A stretch of DNA of 49,646 nucleotides from an uncultured bacterium (GCA_902800055.1 CADCCW010000021.1:1-49646), one strand, 5' to 3'; shown: positions 41,821 to 49,646, counted from the first letter of the stretch. Made by a program: numbers and translations. Notes: generated from the sequence alone by a model not told the origin.

Positions 41821-42438
41821 ATGAAAACCATCGCCATCTCCGCCATTGCCGCACTTGCGTTTGGCGCTTCTTTCGCCGCCGACGAGCCGCCGACGACTCC
41901 CGCCGAGAAGACCGCCGCAGTCGAGAAGCGGACGGCAAAAACGCTTAAGGTGTCCGACGTCGCCAAGGACAAGAAGCTCACTCCGGAGGAGCGCGAGGCG
42001 AAGATCGCGGAAATGAAGCGCAAGCAGCAGGAGCGTATCGAGGCGCGGAGGAAGGCGATAGAGGCTAGGGTCGCCGCCGCCGAGGAGGCCGCTGCGAAAG
42101 AGAAGGGAATTACGGTCGAGGAGCTACGCCGCCAGCGCGGCGAGAAGATGGCCAAGGCCGCAGGCATGAGCTTCGAGGAATGGTCCAAGCTCGACAAGGA
42201 GGCTCAGAACGCCAAGCTGCGCGAGGTCACCAAGGCGAAGATGCTCGAGCGCGACAAGATAGCCGCGGAGAAGGCGGGGATTTCGCTCGAGGAGTACCTT
42301 CAGCAGCGCGAGGCGAAGCGCAAGGGCGTGAAGCGCGCCAAGGCTGCGGACAAGCCCATGCCCGGCGCCAAGCGCGTCGAAACGCCCGTGTGCAACGGAA
42401 CGAGCTGCGAGCTGCCGAGCGCCGAAGCCGGAAAATGA
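41821..42438 (+). CDS. Exported Lys/Glu/Ala-rich coiled-coil protein
   Basis: 205 residues, family not recognised. MKTIAISAIAALAFGASFAA is a Sec signal with cleavage near residue 20. Residues 55-180 are almost entirely helical and charged (EEREAKIAEMKRKQQERIEA and similar) and predict a long coiled coil. Two related segments, GITVEELRRQRGEKMAKAAG and GISLEEYLQQREAKRKG, suggest an internal repeat. A short Cys pair (VCNGTSC) lies near the C-terminus. The fold resembles periplasmic chaperone or scaffold proteins but no specific role follows. ATG 41821 follows GGAGCAGAAAAAC. The stop overlaps the next ATG (ATGA), so it is coupled to the LpxC-like gene. Confidence 0.75.
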   Translation: MKTIAISAIAALAFGASFAADEPPTTPAEKTAAVEKRTAKTLKVSDVAKDKKLTPEEREAKIAEMKRKQQERIEARRKAIEARVAAAEEAAAKEKGITVEELRRQRGEKMAKAAGMSFEEWSKLDKEAQNAKLREVTKAKMLERDKIAAEKAGISLEEYLQQREAKRKGVKRAKAADKPMPGAKRVETPVCNGTSCELPSAEAGK

Positions 42439-43463
42439 ATTCCCTTCCCGAATACCAAATCGGACGCACCGTGATCGGCAGCGAGGCGGCGATCCGCGCC
42501 GCCTACGAGGCCTTCCGCGCCCAGCCGATCGACGAAACGCGGCTTGCGCCATCGCGCGAATGTCCGTTCAGCCTTAGGCGCACCACCCTCGCCGGCGAAG
42601 CATCTGTCGCCGGCGTCGGCACCTTCGAGGGGAGCGAGAAGCAGACGCTCACCTTCGCGCCGTCCGCGAAGCCCGGCTGGTGGATCCGCCGCATGGACCA
42701 CCCCGAGCAGCTTGACACCCAGGTTGACATCGCCAACCTCTGGACGAGCGCGCAGAACCTGGTGCTGCGCTCGGGCTCATCCCACAACTACCTGCGCATG
42801 GTGGAGCACATCATCGCGCTCCGGGCGGGGCTGGGGGTGGACAACGTGCTCATCAAGGTCAATTCCGGCGACCCGCCGCTCTTCAACGACTCGTCAATGC
42901 CGCTCGTCAAGGCGATCGACCACGCGAAGGTGGTGGAGACCTTGGCAGACGCCACCTTCGTCACCGTGCGCGAGCCGGTGGCGTTTGGCGGCTCGCGCGG
43001 GGACTTTCTCCTCTTCCTGCCAGCGGAGGACGGCGAGCGCAACCTGCGCATCGACTGCGCGATCCGCTGGAACACGGTAATCGGCTGCCAGCGGGTGCTC
43101 TTCGACGCGACGCCGGAGACTTTCCGCTACGCCGCCTACGCGCGCACCAACGCGACGCGCAAGCAGTACATCCTAGCCAAGACGGTGGGCAAGCTGCTCG
43201 CCTCCACCCGCAACCTTGGCTATAACGACAAGAACATCCTCATCCATGGCCGACGCAGGTACTACACCTCGCCGCGCTATCAGCTGGGGACGAAGTACCT
43301 CGAGCCGGTCTGGCACCGCGCCACCCTCGACCTTATGGCAGCGCTCTCGCTGACCGGGGCAGACCGCTTCGTCGGCACGGTGGTGAGCTTCCGCGCCGGG
43401 CACACGCTTGACTGCGACGCGGTGCGTGCACTCTACCGCAACGACCTCCTGACCAGGCTCTGA
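42435..43463 (+). CDS. LpxC-family deacetylase-like protein with altered active site
   Basis: 342-residue LpxC-like protein; LpxC removes acetate from UDP-3-O-acyl-GlcNAc in lipid A synthesis. Matches are GVGTFEGSEKQTLTF (LpxC's TGVGLHSG region), LRMVEHIIALRAGLGVDNV (catalytic Glu and first zinc His), DPPLFNDSSMPLV (the ILDGSA region) and SFRAGHTLD (the AGHAL His). In my alignment by eye the second zinc-binding segment reads HRATLDLMAAL against HKILDAIGDL. The aligned zinc His is then replaced by Arg, with a His one place earlier, and the next Asp by Ala. It may be a divergent or inactive paralogue, or the ligand may be shifted. It starts by ATGA overlap with the coiled-coil gene. Confidence 0.7.
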   Translation: MNSLPEYQIGRTVIGSEAAIRAAYEAFRAQPIDETRLAPSRECPFSLRRTTLAGEASVAGVGTFEGSEKQTLTFAPSAKPGWWIRRMDHPEQLDTQVDIANLWTSAQNLVLRSGSSHNYLRMVEHIIALRAGLGVDNVLIKVNSGDPPLFNDSSMPLVKAIDHAKVVETLADATFVTVREPVAFGGSRGDFLLFLPAEDGERNLRIDCAIRWNTVIGCQRVLFDATPETFRYAAYARTNATRKQYILAKTVGKLLASTRNLGYNDKNILIHGRRRYYTSPRYQLGTKYLEPVWHRATLDLMAALSLTGADRFVGTVVSFRAGHTLDCDAVRALYRNDLLTRL

Positions 43464-43489
43464 GACAGTTTTCCAAAAGGACAAAGACA

Positions 43490-45136
43490 ATGGCAACACA
43501 GCAGAACGCAAGCAACTGGACGCTCTTGCAGCTCGTGACGGCCGCGGAGAAGTTCACCTTCGAGGACGGACGCGCGGACATCAACGAGACCCGCGCGCTG
43601 ATCGGGCTCGTCCACCCGTTCGCCGCGGCGGATCCGGACCTCGCGGCCTTCGAGAAACTGCTCATCGACATCGAGGAGGACGGCATCGTCACCTCCGAGG
43701 AGTCCGCGGCGCTGGCGAAGGCGATCGCCACCCTGCGCGCGAAGTTCCTGATGTCCGACGGCGTCTACGACGCACGGACGCTCGGGCTTCCCAAGATGGG
43801 CGTCCTCGGCGTCCAGCACATGTTCGCCATGTTCGGCGCGACGATCCTCGTGCCGATCCTCACCGGCCTCAGCCCGAGCGCGACGTTGCTCTGGGCCGGC
43901 CTTGGCACGCTCCTCTTCCACCTCGTCACCAAGCGCATGGTGCCGGCGTTCCTCGGCTCGTCCTTCGCCTACCTCGCCGGCTACTTTGCGCTGGCGGGCA
44001 TGGCGGGCACTGCCGGCTACGAGACGGCCTCGAAGTCGACGATGCTCCAGTACGCCTGCCTTGGCGTCGCCTCGTCCTCGCTCGTCTACTTCATTGTGGC
44101 CGGGTTCGTCAAGGCGTGCGGGGTCAAGACGGTGATGAAGTTCTTCCCGCCGGTCGTGACGGGGCCGATCATCATCGGCATCGGCCTTGTGCTCGCGCCG
44201 GTCGCGATCAACAGCTGCACCTCGAGCTGGCCCGTCGCCGTCATCGCCATCGTCACGGTGATCGCGTTCTCGATCTTCGGGAAGGGGATGTTCAGGATCA
44301 TCCCGATCCTGATGGGCGTGATTGTCTCCTACCTGGCGGCCGTCGTCTTCGGCAAGTTCGGCTGGTGCGACGCGATTGACTACTCTGGCGTCGCCAACGC
44401 CGCGTGGATCGGTCTGCCGGTCAAGTGGGAGAACACGGTGTTCCCGCTTTTCTCCAGCCCCGACTGGGGACGGATCGTGAGCGCCATTGCGATCGTCTTC
44501 CCGCTCGCATTCGCGACCATCATGGAGCACGTCGGCGACGTCTCGGCGATCTCCTCCACGGTGAAGCGCAACTTCTTCGAGAACCCCGGTCTGCACCGCA
44601 CGATGCTCGGCGACGGCCTCGCCACCTGCCTCGCCTCGCTCTTCGGCGCGCCGGCGAACACGACCTACGGCGAGAACACCGGCGTCCTCTCGCTCTCCAA
44701 GGTCTACGACCCGCGCGTCATCCGCATCGCCGCCTGCCTCGCGATCCTGGTTTCGTTCTGCCCGAAGTTCTCTGCCTTCATCGGCACCATCCCGGGCGCG
44801 ACGATCGGCGGCGTCTCGTTCATCCTCTACGGCATGATCTCGGCGGTCGGCGTCCGCAACCTCGTCGAGAGCCAGGTAGACCTCGGCAAGAGCCGCAACA
44901 TGCTCATCGCGGCGCTCATCCTCGTCCTCACCCTCGGCATCTCCTTCTCGAAGGCGGGCGCGATCGCGTTCATGGTCGGCTCGCTCAAGATCTCGCTCTC
45001 CGGCCTCGCCGTCGGTGCGCTCCTCGGCATCGTCCTCAACGCGATCCTCCCGGGCAAGGACTTCTCCTTCTCCGAGACCGCGCCGTCGATCAAGGACGCC
45101 GACCGCTTCGGCGGGCCGAAGCCGAAAAAGGACTAA
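43490..45136 (+). CDS. Uracil/xanthine permease (NCS2) with N-terminal extension
   Basis: 548-residue nucleobase:cation symporter of the NCS2 family, about 100 residues longer than UraA. The permease part begins near residue 100 (LPKMGVLGVQHMFAMFGATILVPIL) and has the usual 12-14 helices. Family motifs are FLGSSFAYL, the TM8 Glu in FATIMEHVGDVSAISS, and the TM10 LASLFGAPANTTYGENTGVLSLSK region (NTTYGEN). The first ~95 residues are soluble and helical, with an EEDGIVTSEESAAL stretch resembling an EF-hand or TerB-like helical hairpin. A good ribosome site (AAAAGGA) precedes ATG 43490. Placement 13 bp before cstA suggests co-transcription. Uracil uptake would complement the pyrimidine genes upstream. 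Confidence 0.88.
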   Translation: MATQQNASNWTLLQLVTAAEKFTFEDGRADINETRALIGLVHPFAAADPDLAAFEKLLIDIEEDGIVTSEESAALAKAIATLRAKFLMSDGVYDARTLGLPKMGVLGVQHMFAMFGATILVPILTGLSPSATLLWAGLGTLLFHLVTKRMVPAFLGSSFAYLAGYFALAGMAGTAGYETASKSTMLQYACLGVASSSLVYFIVAGFVKACGVKTVMKFFPPVVTGPIIIGIGLVLAPVAINSCTSSWPVAVIAIVTVIAFSIFGKGMFRIIPILMGVIVSYLAAVVFGKFGWCDAIDYSGVANAAWIGLPVKWENTVFPLFSSPDWGRIVSAIAIVFPLAFATIMEHVGDVSAISSTVKRNFFENPGLHRTMLGDGLATCLASLFGAPANTTYGENTGVLSLSKVYDPRVIRIAACLAILVSFCPKFSAFIGTIPGATIGGVSFILYGMISAVGVRNLVESQVDLGKSRNMLIAALILVLTLGISFSKAGAIAFMVGSLKISLSGLAVGALLGIVLNAILPGKDFSFSETAPSIKDADRFGGPKPKKD

Positions 45137-45148
45137 GGGGGTGGAAAG

Positions 45149-46630
45149 ATGAGCTGGTTTCTCGGAGGCATCGCGTTTCTAGCGCTTGGGTACTTCACCT
45201 ACGGCAAGGTGGTGGAGCGGTTGATTCCGCCGGACGACCGCAAGACGCCGTGCATCGCCCATCCCGACGGCGTGGACTACGTGCCGCTGCCGAAGTGGAA
45301 GAACATGCTCATCCAGCTCCTGAACATCGCCGGGGTGGGGCCGGTCATCGGCGTCATCCTCGGCATCAAGTTCGGCAAGGTGGCGCTTCTCATCATCCCG
45401 GTGGGCTGCGTGTTCATGGGCGCGGTGCACGACTTCTTCGCCGGCATGATTTCGATGCGCATGAACGGCGCAAACATGCCGCGGATGGTGCGCGAGCACC
45501 TCGGCGCGGTCTACTCCCGAGTGTTCACCTGGATCATGATGCTTGCGCTTCTACTCTGCGTGACCGTGTTCATAAACACCCCCTCAATGCTCATCGACAA
45601 GCACTGGCTGCCGGGGACAGACGTCTTCTGGTGGGCGGTGATAGTGATCTTCGTCTACTACATTGCCGCGACGCTCTTCCCGGTGGACAAGATCATCGGT
45701 CGCATATACCCAGTTTTCGGCGCACTGCTCATCGTCGGCTCGGCCGCCATCTCCGTCGCGCTCGTCGTCGCCGGCTTCAGGACTCCGGAGATCTTCGCCG
45801 ACTGCGCTGGCTTTGCCGGATTCCAGTCGAAGAACCCGCTCTTCCCGTGCCTTTTCGTGACCATTGCCTGCGGCATAGTTTCCGGCTTCCACGCCACCCA
45901 GTCGCCGATTGTCGCCCGCACCTGCCGGTCGGAGCGCGAGGCGCGCGCGACGTTCTTCGGCATGATGATCGCCGAGGGCGTCATCGCGATGATCTGGGCG
46001 GCGGCGGCGCTTGCCATCTACAACCTCAACGCCGACTACATCTCGCTCCCGGGGCCGGTCGTGCTCGGCTACATCGCCACCCACTTCCTCGGCACCTGGA
46101 TGGGCGGAGTGACGGTCGCGGCGATCGTGGTGCTGGCGATCACCTCCGGCGACACCGCGCTCAGGTCGGCGCGGCTTTCGCTCGGCGAGGAGGCGGGGAT
46201 TGACCAGGTGAAGGTTCCTACGCGTGTCCTCACCTGTCTGCCACTCGTCGCCATCGTCGCTGCGCTCCTCTGGTGGTCGAACAAGGACAAAGGCAGCTTC
46301 GGCCACCTCTGGAACTACTTCGCCTGGATGAACCAGCTCGTCTCGACCACCATGCTGATGACGGCGACGGTGTGGCTGCTCCGCCTCGGGCGAGGTGCGA
46401 AGTCCCTGTTCACGCTTATTCCCGGCATCTTCATGTGCATGGTGATCACGACCTTCATCTTCTGGGCGTGGCCGTCGAAGGGACAGGTCTGGGGCGTGAT
46501 CCCCGGCGGACTGTCCCTCACTGCCGCGACCTGCGTTGGCGCGGTCGTGACGGCCGTCGTGGTTGCCGCGGTGCTGCGCTCGGGCCTGCGCGGCGGCGGA
46601 AGGGCCGGTGCGGATGCAGCGGCGAAGTAG
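45149..46630 (+). CDS. cstA: Carbon starvation protein CstA-like transporter
   Basis: 493-residue membrane transporter of the CstA/BtsT family, implicated in peptide and pyruvate uptake. Family features are the N-terminal RKTPCIAHPDGVDYVPLPKW segment (residues 31-50), GPVIGVILGIKFG and MGAVHDFFAGMISMRMNG (about residues 91-108). VSGFHATQSPIVARTC (about residues 248-263) and ITSGDTALRSARL (about residues 331-343) are also typical. It is shorter than E. coli CstA (701) and close to the compact CstA forms of anaerobes. AAGGGGGTGG precedes ATG 45149. The next gene starts inside its 3' end. Confidence 0.9.
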   Translation: MSWFLGGIAFLALGYFTYGKVVERLIPPDDRKTPCIAHPDGVDYVPLPKWKNMLIQLLNIAGVGPVIGVILGIKFGKVALLIIPVGCVFMGAVHDFFAGMISMRMNGANMPRMVREHLGAVYSRVFTWIMMLALLLCVTVFINTPSMLIDKHWLPGTDVFWWAVIVIFVYYIAATLFPVDKIIGRIYPVFGALLIVGSAAISVALVVAGFRTPEIFADCAGFAGFQSKNPLFPCLFVTIACGIVSGFHATQSPIVARTCRSEREARATFFGMMIAEGVIAMIWAAAALAIYNLNADYISLPGPVVLGYIATHFLGTWMGGVTVAAIVVLAITSGDTALRSARLSLGEEAGIDQVKVPTRVLTCLPLVAIVAALLWWSNKDKGSFGHLWNYFAWMNQLVSTTMLMTATVWLLRLGRGAKSLFTLIPGIFMCMVITTFIFWAWPSKGQVWGVIPGGLSLTAATCVGAVVTAVVVAAVLRSGLRGGGRAGADAAAK

Positions 46631-47402
46631 CCCCGCACCTGCCGGCCGCGATCCGTTCGGCGAGCTCCGCGCGAAGCACGCTCTGCCGCCGGGACTTCTC
46701 CGCCGCTTCCGCGACCGGGTGCTGGTGATGACCACCAACCGCTGCTTTGCGCGTTGCCCCCACTGCACGCGCGCGTTCATCCTTGGCCGCGCGCAGGTCG
46801 TGGACACGCCCGAGCGCCTCGCCGCCTGCGTCGAGTTCGTGCGCCGCCACCGCGAGGTGCGGGACGTGCTGCTTTCCGGCGGCGACGTGCTGACGCTTTC
46901 CGATCGCGAGGTGATGAGGTTCGTAAATGCCTTTGCCGCGCTTGACCAGGTCGAGGTGGTGCGCATCTGCACCCGCGCGCCGGTTGACGCGCCCGACCGC
47001 GTCACCGCCCGCCTGGCGCGACTGCTCGGGCGCTCTAAGAAGGTGTGGGCCAATGTCCACATCAACACCGCTGCCGAGGCGCGGAAAGCCGCGCCGGCCG
47101 CGGCGAGGCTGGTAGAGGCGGGGATTCCCGTCTCCTCGCAGACCGTGCTTTTGAAGGGTGTAAACGACACGCCGGCGAAGATGCTTGCGCTCATCCGGGC
47201 GCTCTCCGCGGCGCGGATCCGCCCCTACTACGTCTTCCAGTGCGACCCGGTCGCTGGCGTCATGGAGCGCTTCGCGGTGCCGCTTGCGCGGGCGCGCGAG
47301 ATCGAGGAGTGGTGCGCCGCGCGGATTGGCGGGCTCGCGCTGCCGCGGTTCGTGGCCGACGTCCCCGGTGCGCCGCGCAAGGTACCGATTGAGCGACTGT
47401 AG
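46614..47402 (+). CDS. Short lysine-2,3-aminomutase-like radical SAM protein
   Basis: 262-residue radical SAM protein of the KamA/EpmB group. The cluster-binding motif is TTNRCFARCPHCTRAF (C-x3-C-x2-C, about residues 38-53), followed by VLLSGGDVLTLSD and RICTRAP, both typical of the group. The C-terminal PRFVADVPGAPRKVPIERL corresponds to KamA's PLP-lysine region (D-A-P-G-G-x-G-K-I-P), with the glycines changed but the Lys kept. KamA is about 416 residues and EpmB about 342, so this form lacks most of the N-terminal region. ATG 46614 has GGAAGGG upstream and overlaps cstA by 17 bp. The substrate (lysine, glutamate or protein-bound lysine) cannot be decided. Confidence 0.75.
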   Translation: MQRRSSPAPAGRDPFGELRAKHALPPGLLRRFRDRVLVMTTNRCFARCPHCTRAFILGRAQVVDTPERLAACVEFVRRHREVRDVLLSGGDVLTLSDREVMRFVNAFAALDQVEVVRICTRAPVDAPDRVTARLARLLGRSKKVWANVHINTAAEARKAAPAAARLVEAGIPVSSQTVLLKGVNDTPAKMLALIRALSAARIRPYYVFQCDPVAGVMERFAVPLARAREIEEWCAARIGGLALPRFVADVPGAPRKVPIERL

Positions 47403-47428
47403 GCTTATGTCCGCGGAAATGTGAAAGC

Positions 47429-47445
47429 CGCCGCATGGCGATTTT
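47429..47445 (+). terminator. Possible terminator after the radical SAM gene
   Basis: CGCC-GCAT-GGCG stem-loop followed by ATTTTT. The stem is only 4 bp, and the T-run overlaps the AT-rich region before the tRNA promoter. Confidence 0.35.
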
Positions 47446-47454
47446 TGCTATAAT
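47446..47454 (+). promoter_or_regulatory. Extended -10 promoter of tRNA-Leu
   Basis: TGC-TATAAT-ACG (TATAAT 47449-47454), 14 nt before the first base of the tRNA. Confidence 0.65.
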
Positions 47455-47468
47455 ACGCGCATGGCACT

Positions 47469-47554
47469 GCCGGAGTGGCGAAATGGCATACGCGGCGGAC
47501 TTAAAATCCGCTTCTCGGTAATCGAGAGTACGGGTTCGATCCCCGTCTCCGGCA
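47469..47554 (+). tRNA. tRNA-Leu (anticodon UAA)
   Basis: Type II tRNA. The acceptor stem GCCGGAG pairs with CTCCGGC, followed by A73. The anticodon stem GCGGA/TCCGC encloses CTTAAAA, with anticodon UAA at 47502-47504. The long variable arm is TCTCGGTAATCGAGAG, and the T arm ACGGG-TTCGATC-CCCGT. CCA is not encoded (CTA follows A73). Confidence 0.96.
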
Positions 47555-47580
47555 CTAACGACAACGACTGAGGAGAAACT

Positions 47581-49359
47581 ATGACGCCCTTGCCCTTGCT
47601 TTGCGTGGTCCTGGCTACGTCTTGGCCTGCGCTGGACGCCTCGGACGCGGCCATCTACCGGTCGATCCGCGAGCCGCGCGTTGTGGCCGTGCAGCCCAAC
47701 CACACCCACAAGGAGATGGTGGTGATGCCGGACGGCGAGATTCGCTACTACGGGAAGGACCTCGTGGACGGCCGGCCGCGCGAAGTCTACCTCTCGTCCC
47801 GCGACCGCGGGCTTTCGTGGAAGACGAAGCTCTGCCAGCCGGGCGATCTTGGCGCAATGGCCAAGTGCCCCTGGGCCGACTACTACATCACCGTCGTCGA
47901 GCCGGCCGAGAAGGGCGGCTTCCTGCGCTGCATCCGATCCAAGGACGGTCCTGACGGCAAGGTGGACGTGAGGACCAACGACACCGCCTCAACTTCGCTC
48001 AACTTCTTCCGTCCAGTGCAGCCCCTGGAGAAGTCCCGCCGCTGGATCTTCGCCGGCGCGCGACGGATCGACGGCTACGAGCGCCCCGCGCTTGCGATCT
48101 CCGCCGACGACGGCGAGACCTGGCACGAGGTGGTGGTCACCAACGCCGTCTCCGCCGACCGCATCCTCTACCACGACAAGTCGCTCCGCTGGAACAACGG
48201 CTGCTGCGAGCCGACGATCGTCGAGCTTGCTAACGGCGAGCTCCTGATGGCCGCGCGCGCCTCGTTCCGCCACCACTACCTCTACCGCTCGAAGGACGCC
48301 GGCGAGACTTGGGAGGGCCCGGTTCCGGCGCCGATGTTCTACGCCTCCAACACCATGCCGACGTTCCTGAAGCTGAGGGACGGCCGCATCCTCTTCTTCT
48401 GGAACAACACCGAGCCGCTGCCGAAGCGCGACCCGTCGGAGTACCCGGAGCTCTGGGAGCCGGAGCTCGACGGGCGCGGCGAGACTGTCTTCACCAACCG
48501 CGACGCGCTCCACGCGGCGATCTCCGAGGACGACGGCAAAACCTGGATTGGCTTCCGAGAGGTTGCGCTCGACCCCATCCGCAACTGCGCCGACTTCCGC
48601 GAATACGGCAACCGGCCGTGGCGCGAGGCCGACAAGAGCGTCCACCAGACCCAGCCGATGGAGATGCCTGACGGCAAGATCCTCTTGCCCTACGGCCAGG
48701 GCGCCGCGGCTCGCATCTGCATCTTCGACGTCGCGTGGCTCTACGAAACCGAACGCTTCGACGACTTCCGCTACGGCCTTGACGGACTCTCCAACCACCT
48801 GTACGTGAAGTCGCTCAACGGCAATATCCGCGGCTGGAGCGGACACTGCGCGTTCAACCGCGTGCCAGGGGCTCTGCTGGTGCGCGAACCGGACACGAAT
48901 CCATACACCAAGCGCGAGGCGCTGCAAATCTGCCGCATCCGCGACGAGCGGCTTGTCTCCGACCGCCAGGGCGTGGCGTGGAACTTTCCGGCAGGACTCA
49001 AGGGCAAGGTCGAGCTCGAGTGCCGCGTTGACGGCGAGGGCTTCCAGCTTGCGCTCTGCGACCGCTGGTTCAACCCCTGCGACGAGTTCGTCGGCGAGGA
49101 GGCGGCGCTCGCGATTCCGGTGACGGCGGAGACGCTGGGCGGGAAGGGGAAGTGGCAGGTTCTCCGGCTGAGCTGGGACTGGTCGGCCGGCACGGCGGAG
49201 CTCTCGTGCTCCACCAACGGCATCGCCCGTGCGCTTTCGCTCAAGACCGAGGGCAAGTCGCCGTTCGGTCCATCCTACCTGCACCTCCAGACGCTTGCGA
49301 CCGGCCACGACCCGAAGGGTGCCTATTTCCGCTCCTTCCGCAAGTCCCATCTGCCCTAG
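47581..49359 (+). CDS. Exported sialidase/BNR-repeat glycoside hydrolase-like protein
   Basis: 592-residue protein with a short signal peptide (MTPLPLLCVVLATSWPALDA). Four Asp-box motifs of the S-x-D-x-G-x-T-W type are visible: SSRDRGLSW (about residue 73), SADDGETW (about 175), SKDAGETW (about 239) and SEDDGKTW (about 315). They mark a six-bladed sialidase-type beta-propeller. The C-terminal ~150 residues (LKGKVELECRVDGEGFQ onwards) look like a separate beta-sandwich. The canonical arginine of the R-I-P motif is not obvious, so it may act on another sugar acid or be non-sialidase. A strong ribosome site (GAGGAGAAACT) precedes ATG 47581. It lies alone between a tRNA and the rRNA operon. Confidence 0.85.
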   Translation: MTPLPLLCVVLATSWPALDASDAAIYRSIREPRVVAVQPNHTHKEMVVMPDGEIRYYGKDLVDGRPREVYLSSRDRGLSWKTKLCQPGDLGAMAKCPWADYYITVVEPAEKGGFLRCIRSKDGPDGKVDVRTNDTASTSLNFFRPVQPLEKSRRWIFAGARRIDGYERPALAISADDGETWHEVVVTNAVSADRILYHDKSLRWNNGCCEPTIVELANGELLMAARASFRHHYLYRSKDAGETWEGPVPAPMFYASNTMPTFLKLRDGRILFFWNNTEPLPKRDPSEYPELWEPELDGRGETVFTNRDALHAAISEDDGKTWIGFREVALDPIRNCADFREYGNRPWREADKSVHQTQPMEMPDGKILLPYGQGAAARICIFDVAWLYETERFDDFRYGLDGLSNHLYVKSLNGNIRGWSGHCAFNRVPGALLVREPDTNPYTKREALQICRIRDERLVSDRQGVAWNFPAGLKGKVELECRVDGEGFQLALCDRWFNPCDEFVGEEAALAIPVTAETLGGKGKWQVLRLSWDWSAGTAELSCSTNGIARALSLKTEGKSPFGPSYLHLQTLATGHDPKGAYFRSFRKSHLP

Positions 49360-49401
49360 CGCGACGCCGTTTTTGCGGTCCTATAAACCCTGCCAAACGG
49401 C

Positions 49402-49457
49402 TTTTAAAAATTTTTTAAAATACCCCCTTGCGCACCAACGACGATTTATGATATACT
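49402..49457 (+). promoter_or_regulatory. rRNA operon promoter with AT-rich upstream element
   Basis: An AT tract (TTTTAAAAATTTTTTAAAAT, 49402-49421) precedes TTGCGC (-35, 49428-49433), an 18-bp spacer and TGA-TATACT (-10, 49452-49457). This is the only promoter in the window with a plausible -35, and its -10 departs from TATAAT. The UP-element-like tract is as expected for a strong rRNA promoter. The gap 49360-49562 has no gene; it holds CCCCCAAGGGGGG (49471-49483) and the leader. Confidence 0.75.
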
Positions 49458-49490
49458 ACACACCCGTTCGCCCCCAAGGGGGGGGGACAT

Positions 49491-49503
49491 CGCTCTTTGA
49501 AAT
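49491..49503 (+). promoter_or_regulatory. boxA-like antitermination site in the rRNA leader
   Basis: CGCTCTTTGAAAT closely resembles the boxA consensus TGCTCTTTAACA, bound by NusB/NusE to prevent termination in rRNA operons. It lies about 70 bp before the 16S gene. Confidence 0.65.
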
Positions 49504-49562
49504 ATGGATGTTTGAGAAGACAGTAGATGTTTGTGTGAGAGCATATTAAAAACTCAAGATCT

Positions 49563-49646
49563 TTTTCTGAGAGTTTGATTCTGGCTCAGAACGAACGCTG
49601 GTAGCGTGGATTAGGCATGCAAGTCGAACGGGATCGCTGGGTTAGC
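49563..49646 (+). rRNA. 16S ribosomal RNA, 5' end (partial)
   Basis: AGAGTTTGATTCTGGCTCAG, the universal 27F-site region, starts at 49570. ACGAACGCTGG and GGCATGCAAGTCGAACGG follow, as in bacterial 16S rRNA. E. coli position 8 maps to 49570, so the mature end is near 49563. The stretch TAGCGTGGATTAGGCATGC is of the Verrucomicrobia type as I recall it. The gene runs off the window. Confidence 0.95.

Noticed and set aside
43464..43489. Uracil- or purine-responsive riboswitch before the permease gene
   Set aside because: Only 26 bp separate it from the LpxC-like gene, too short for a riboswitch; the gap holds just a ribosome site.

Overview
The window looks like a chromosomal segment of an uncultured, high-GC member of the Verrucomicrobiota/Kiritimatiellota line, probably from a gut or other anoxic community. 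This is an inference from the first ~80 bases of a 16S rRNA gene at the right end, an LpxC homologue and signal peptides (Gram-negative envelope), a type III glutamine synthetase and a sialidase. No phylogenetic search was possible.

Layout. (1) 1-10.9 kb is a cell-surface polymer locus: a GT61 glycosyltransferase, an FkbM methyltransferase and a Wzx-like flippase; then RgpF-like, DUF5672-like and GT4 proteins; then a minus-strand set with a LamG-like lipoprotein, an asparagine-synthase-like protein, a TagD-like cytidylyltransferase and a TagF-like phosphotransferase. Together they suggest a glycerol-phosphate-decorated glycan. (2) 10.9-15.9 kb is repeat-rich. It holds a GNAT-methyltransferase fusion and an archaeal-type AAA ATPase, embedded in composite non-coding elements bounded by inverted repeats. 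(3) 15.9-23.8 kb has a SWIM/SNF2 helicase coupled to rlmN, divergent from gltX, an unknown exported protein and a four-helix-bundle protein. (4) 24.0-41.8 kb is a near-continuous glutamine-nitrogen supercluster: gltB-guaA on the minus strand and glnN-gltD-purF-carA-pyrG-carB on the plus strand. The two arms diverge from a 273-bp control region with two almost identical sigma54-type promoters and a palindrome between them. (5) 41.8-49.4 kb has a periplasmic coiled-coil protein, an LpxC-like protein with altered active-site residues, a uracil/xanthine permease with an N-terminal extension, CstA, a lysine-aminomutase-like radical SAM protein, tRNA-Leu(UAA) and an exported sialidase. An rRNA promoter, leader and 16S start follow.

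Two features stand out. First, short arrays with 7-9-bp units, several of them fold-back palindromes, lie in frame inside gltB, purF, carA, pyrG and carB. Where I can compare with remembered E. coli sequences they occupy surface loops or domain linkers. The four main array families found in genes are stop-free in all six frames. Second, ten promoters carry an extended -10 of the form TGN-TATAAT, and the rRNA promoter a close variant. At rlmN, gltX and the RgpF-like gene the -10 lies only 8-10 nt before the ATG, which implies nearly leaderless mRNAs.

All assignments come from reading the sequence and remembered family motifs; no database search was run.
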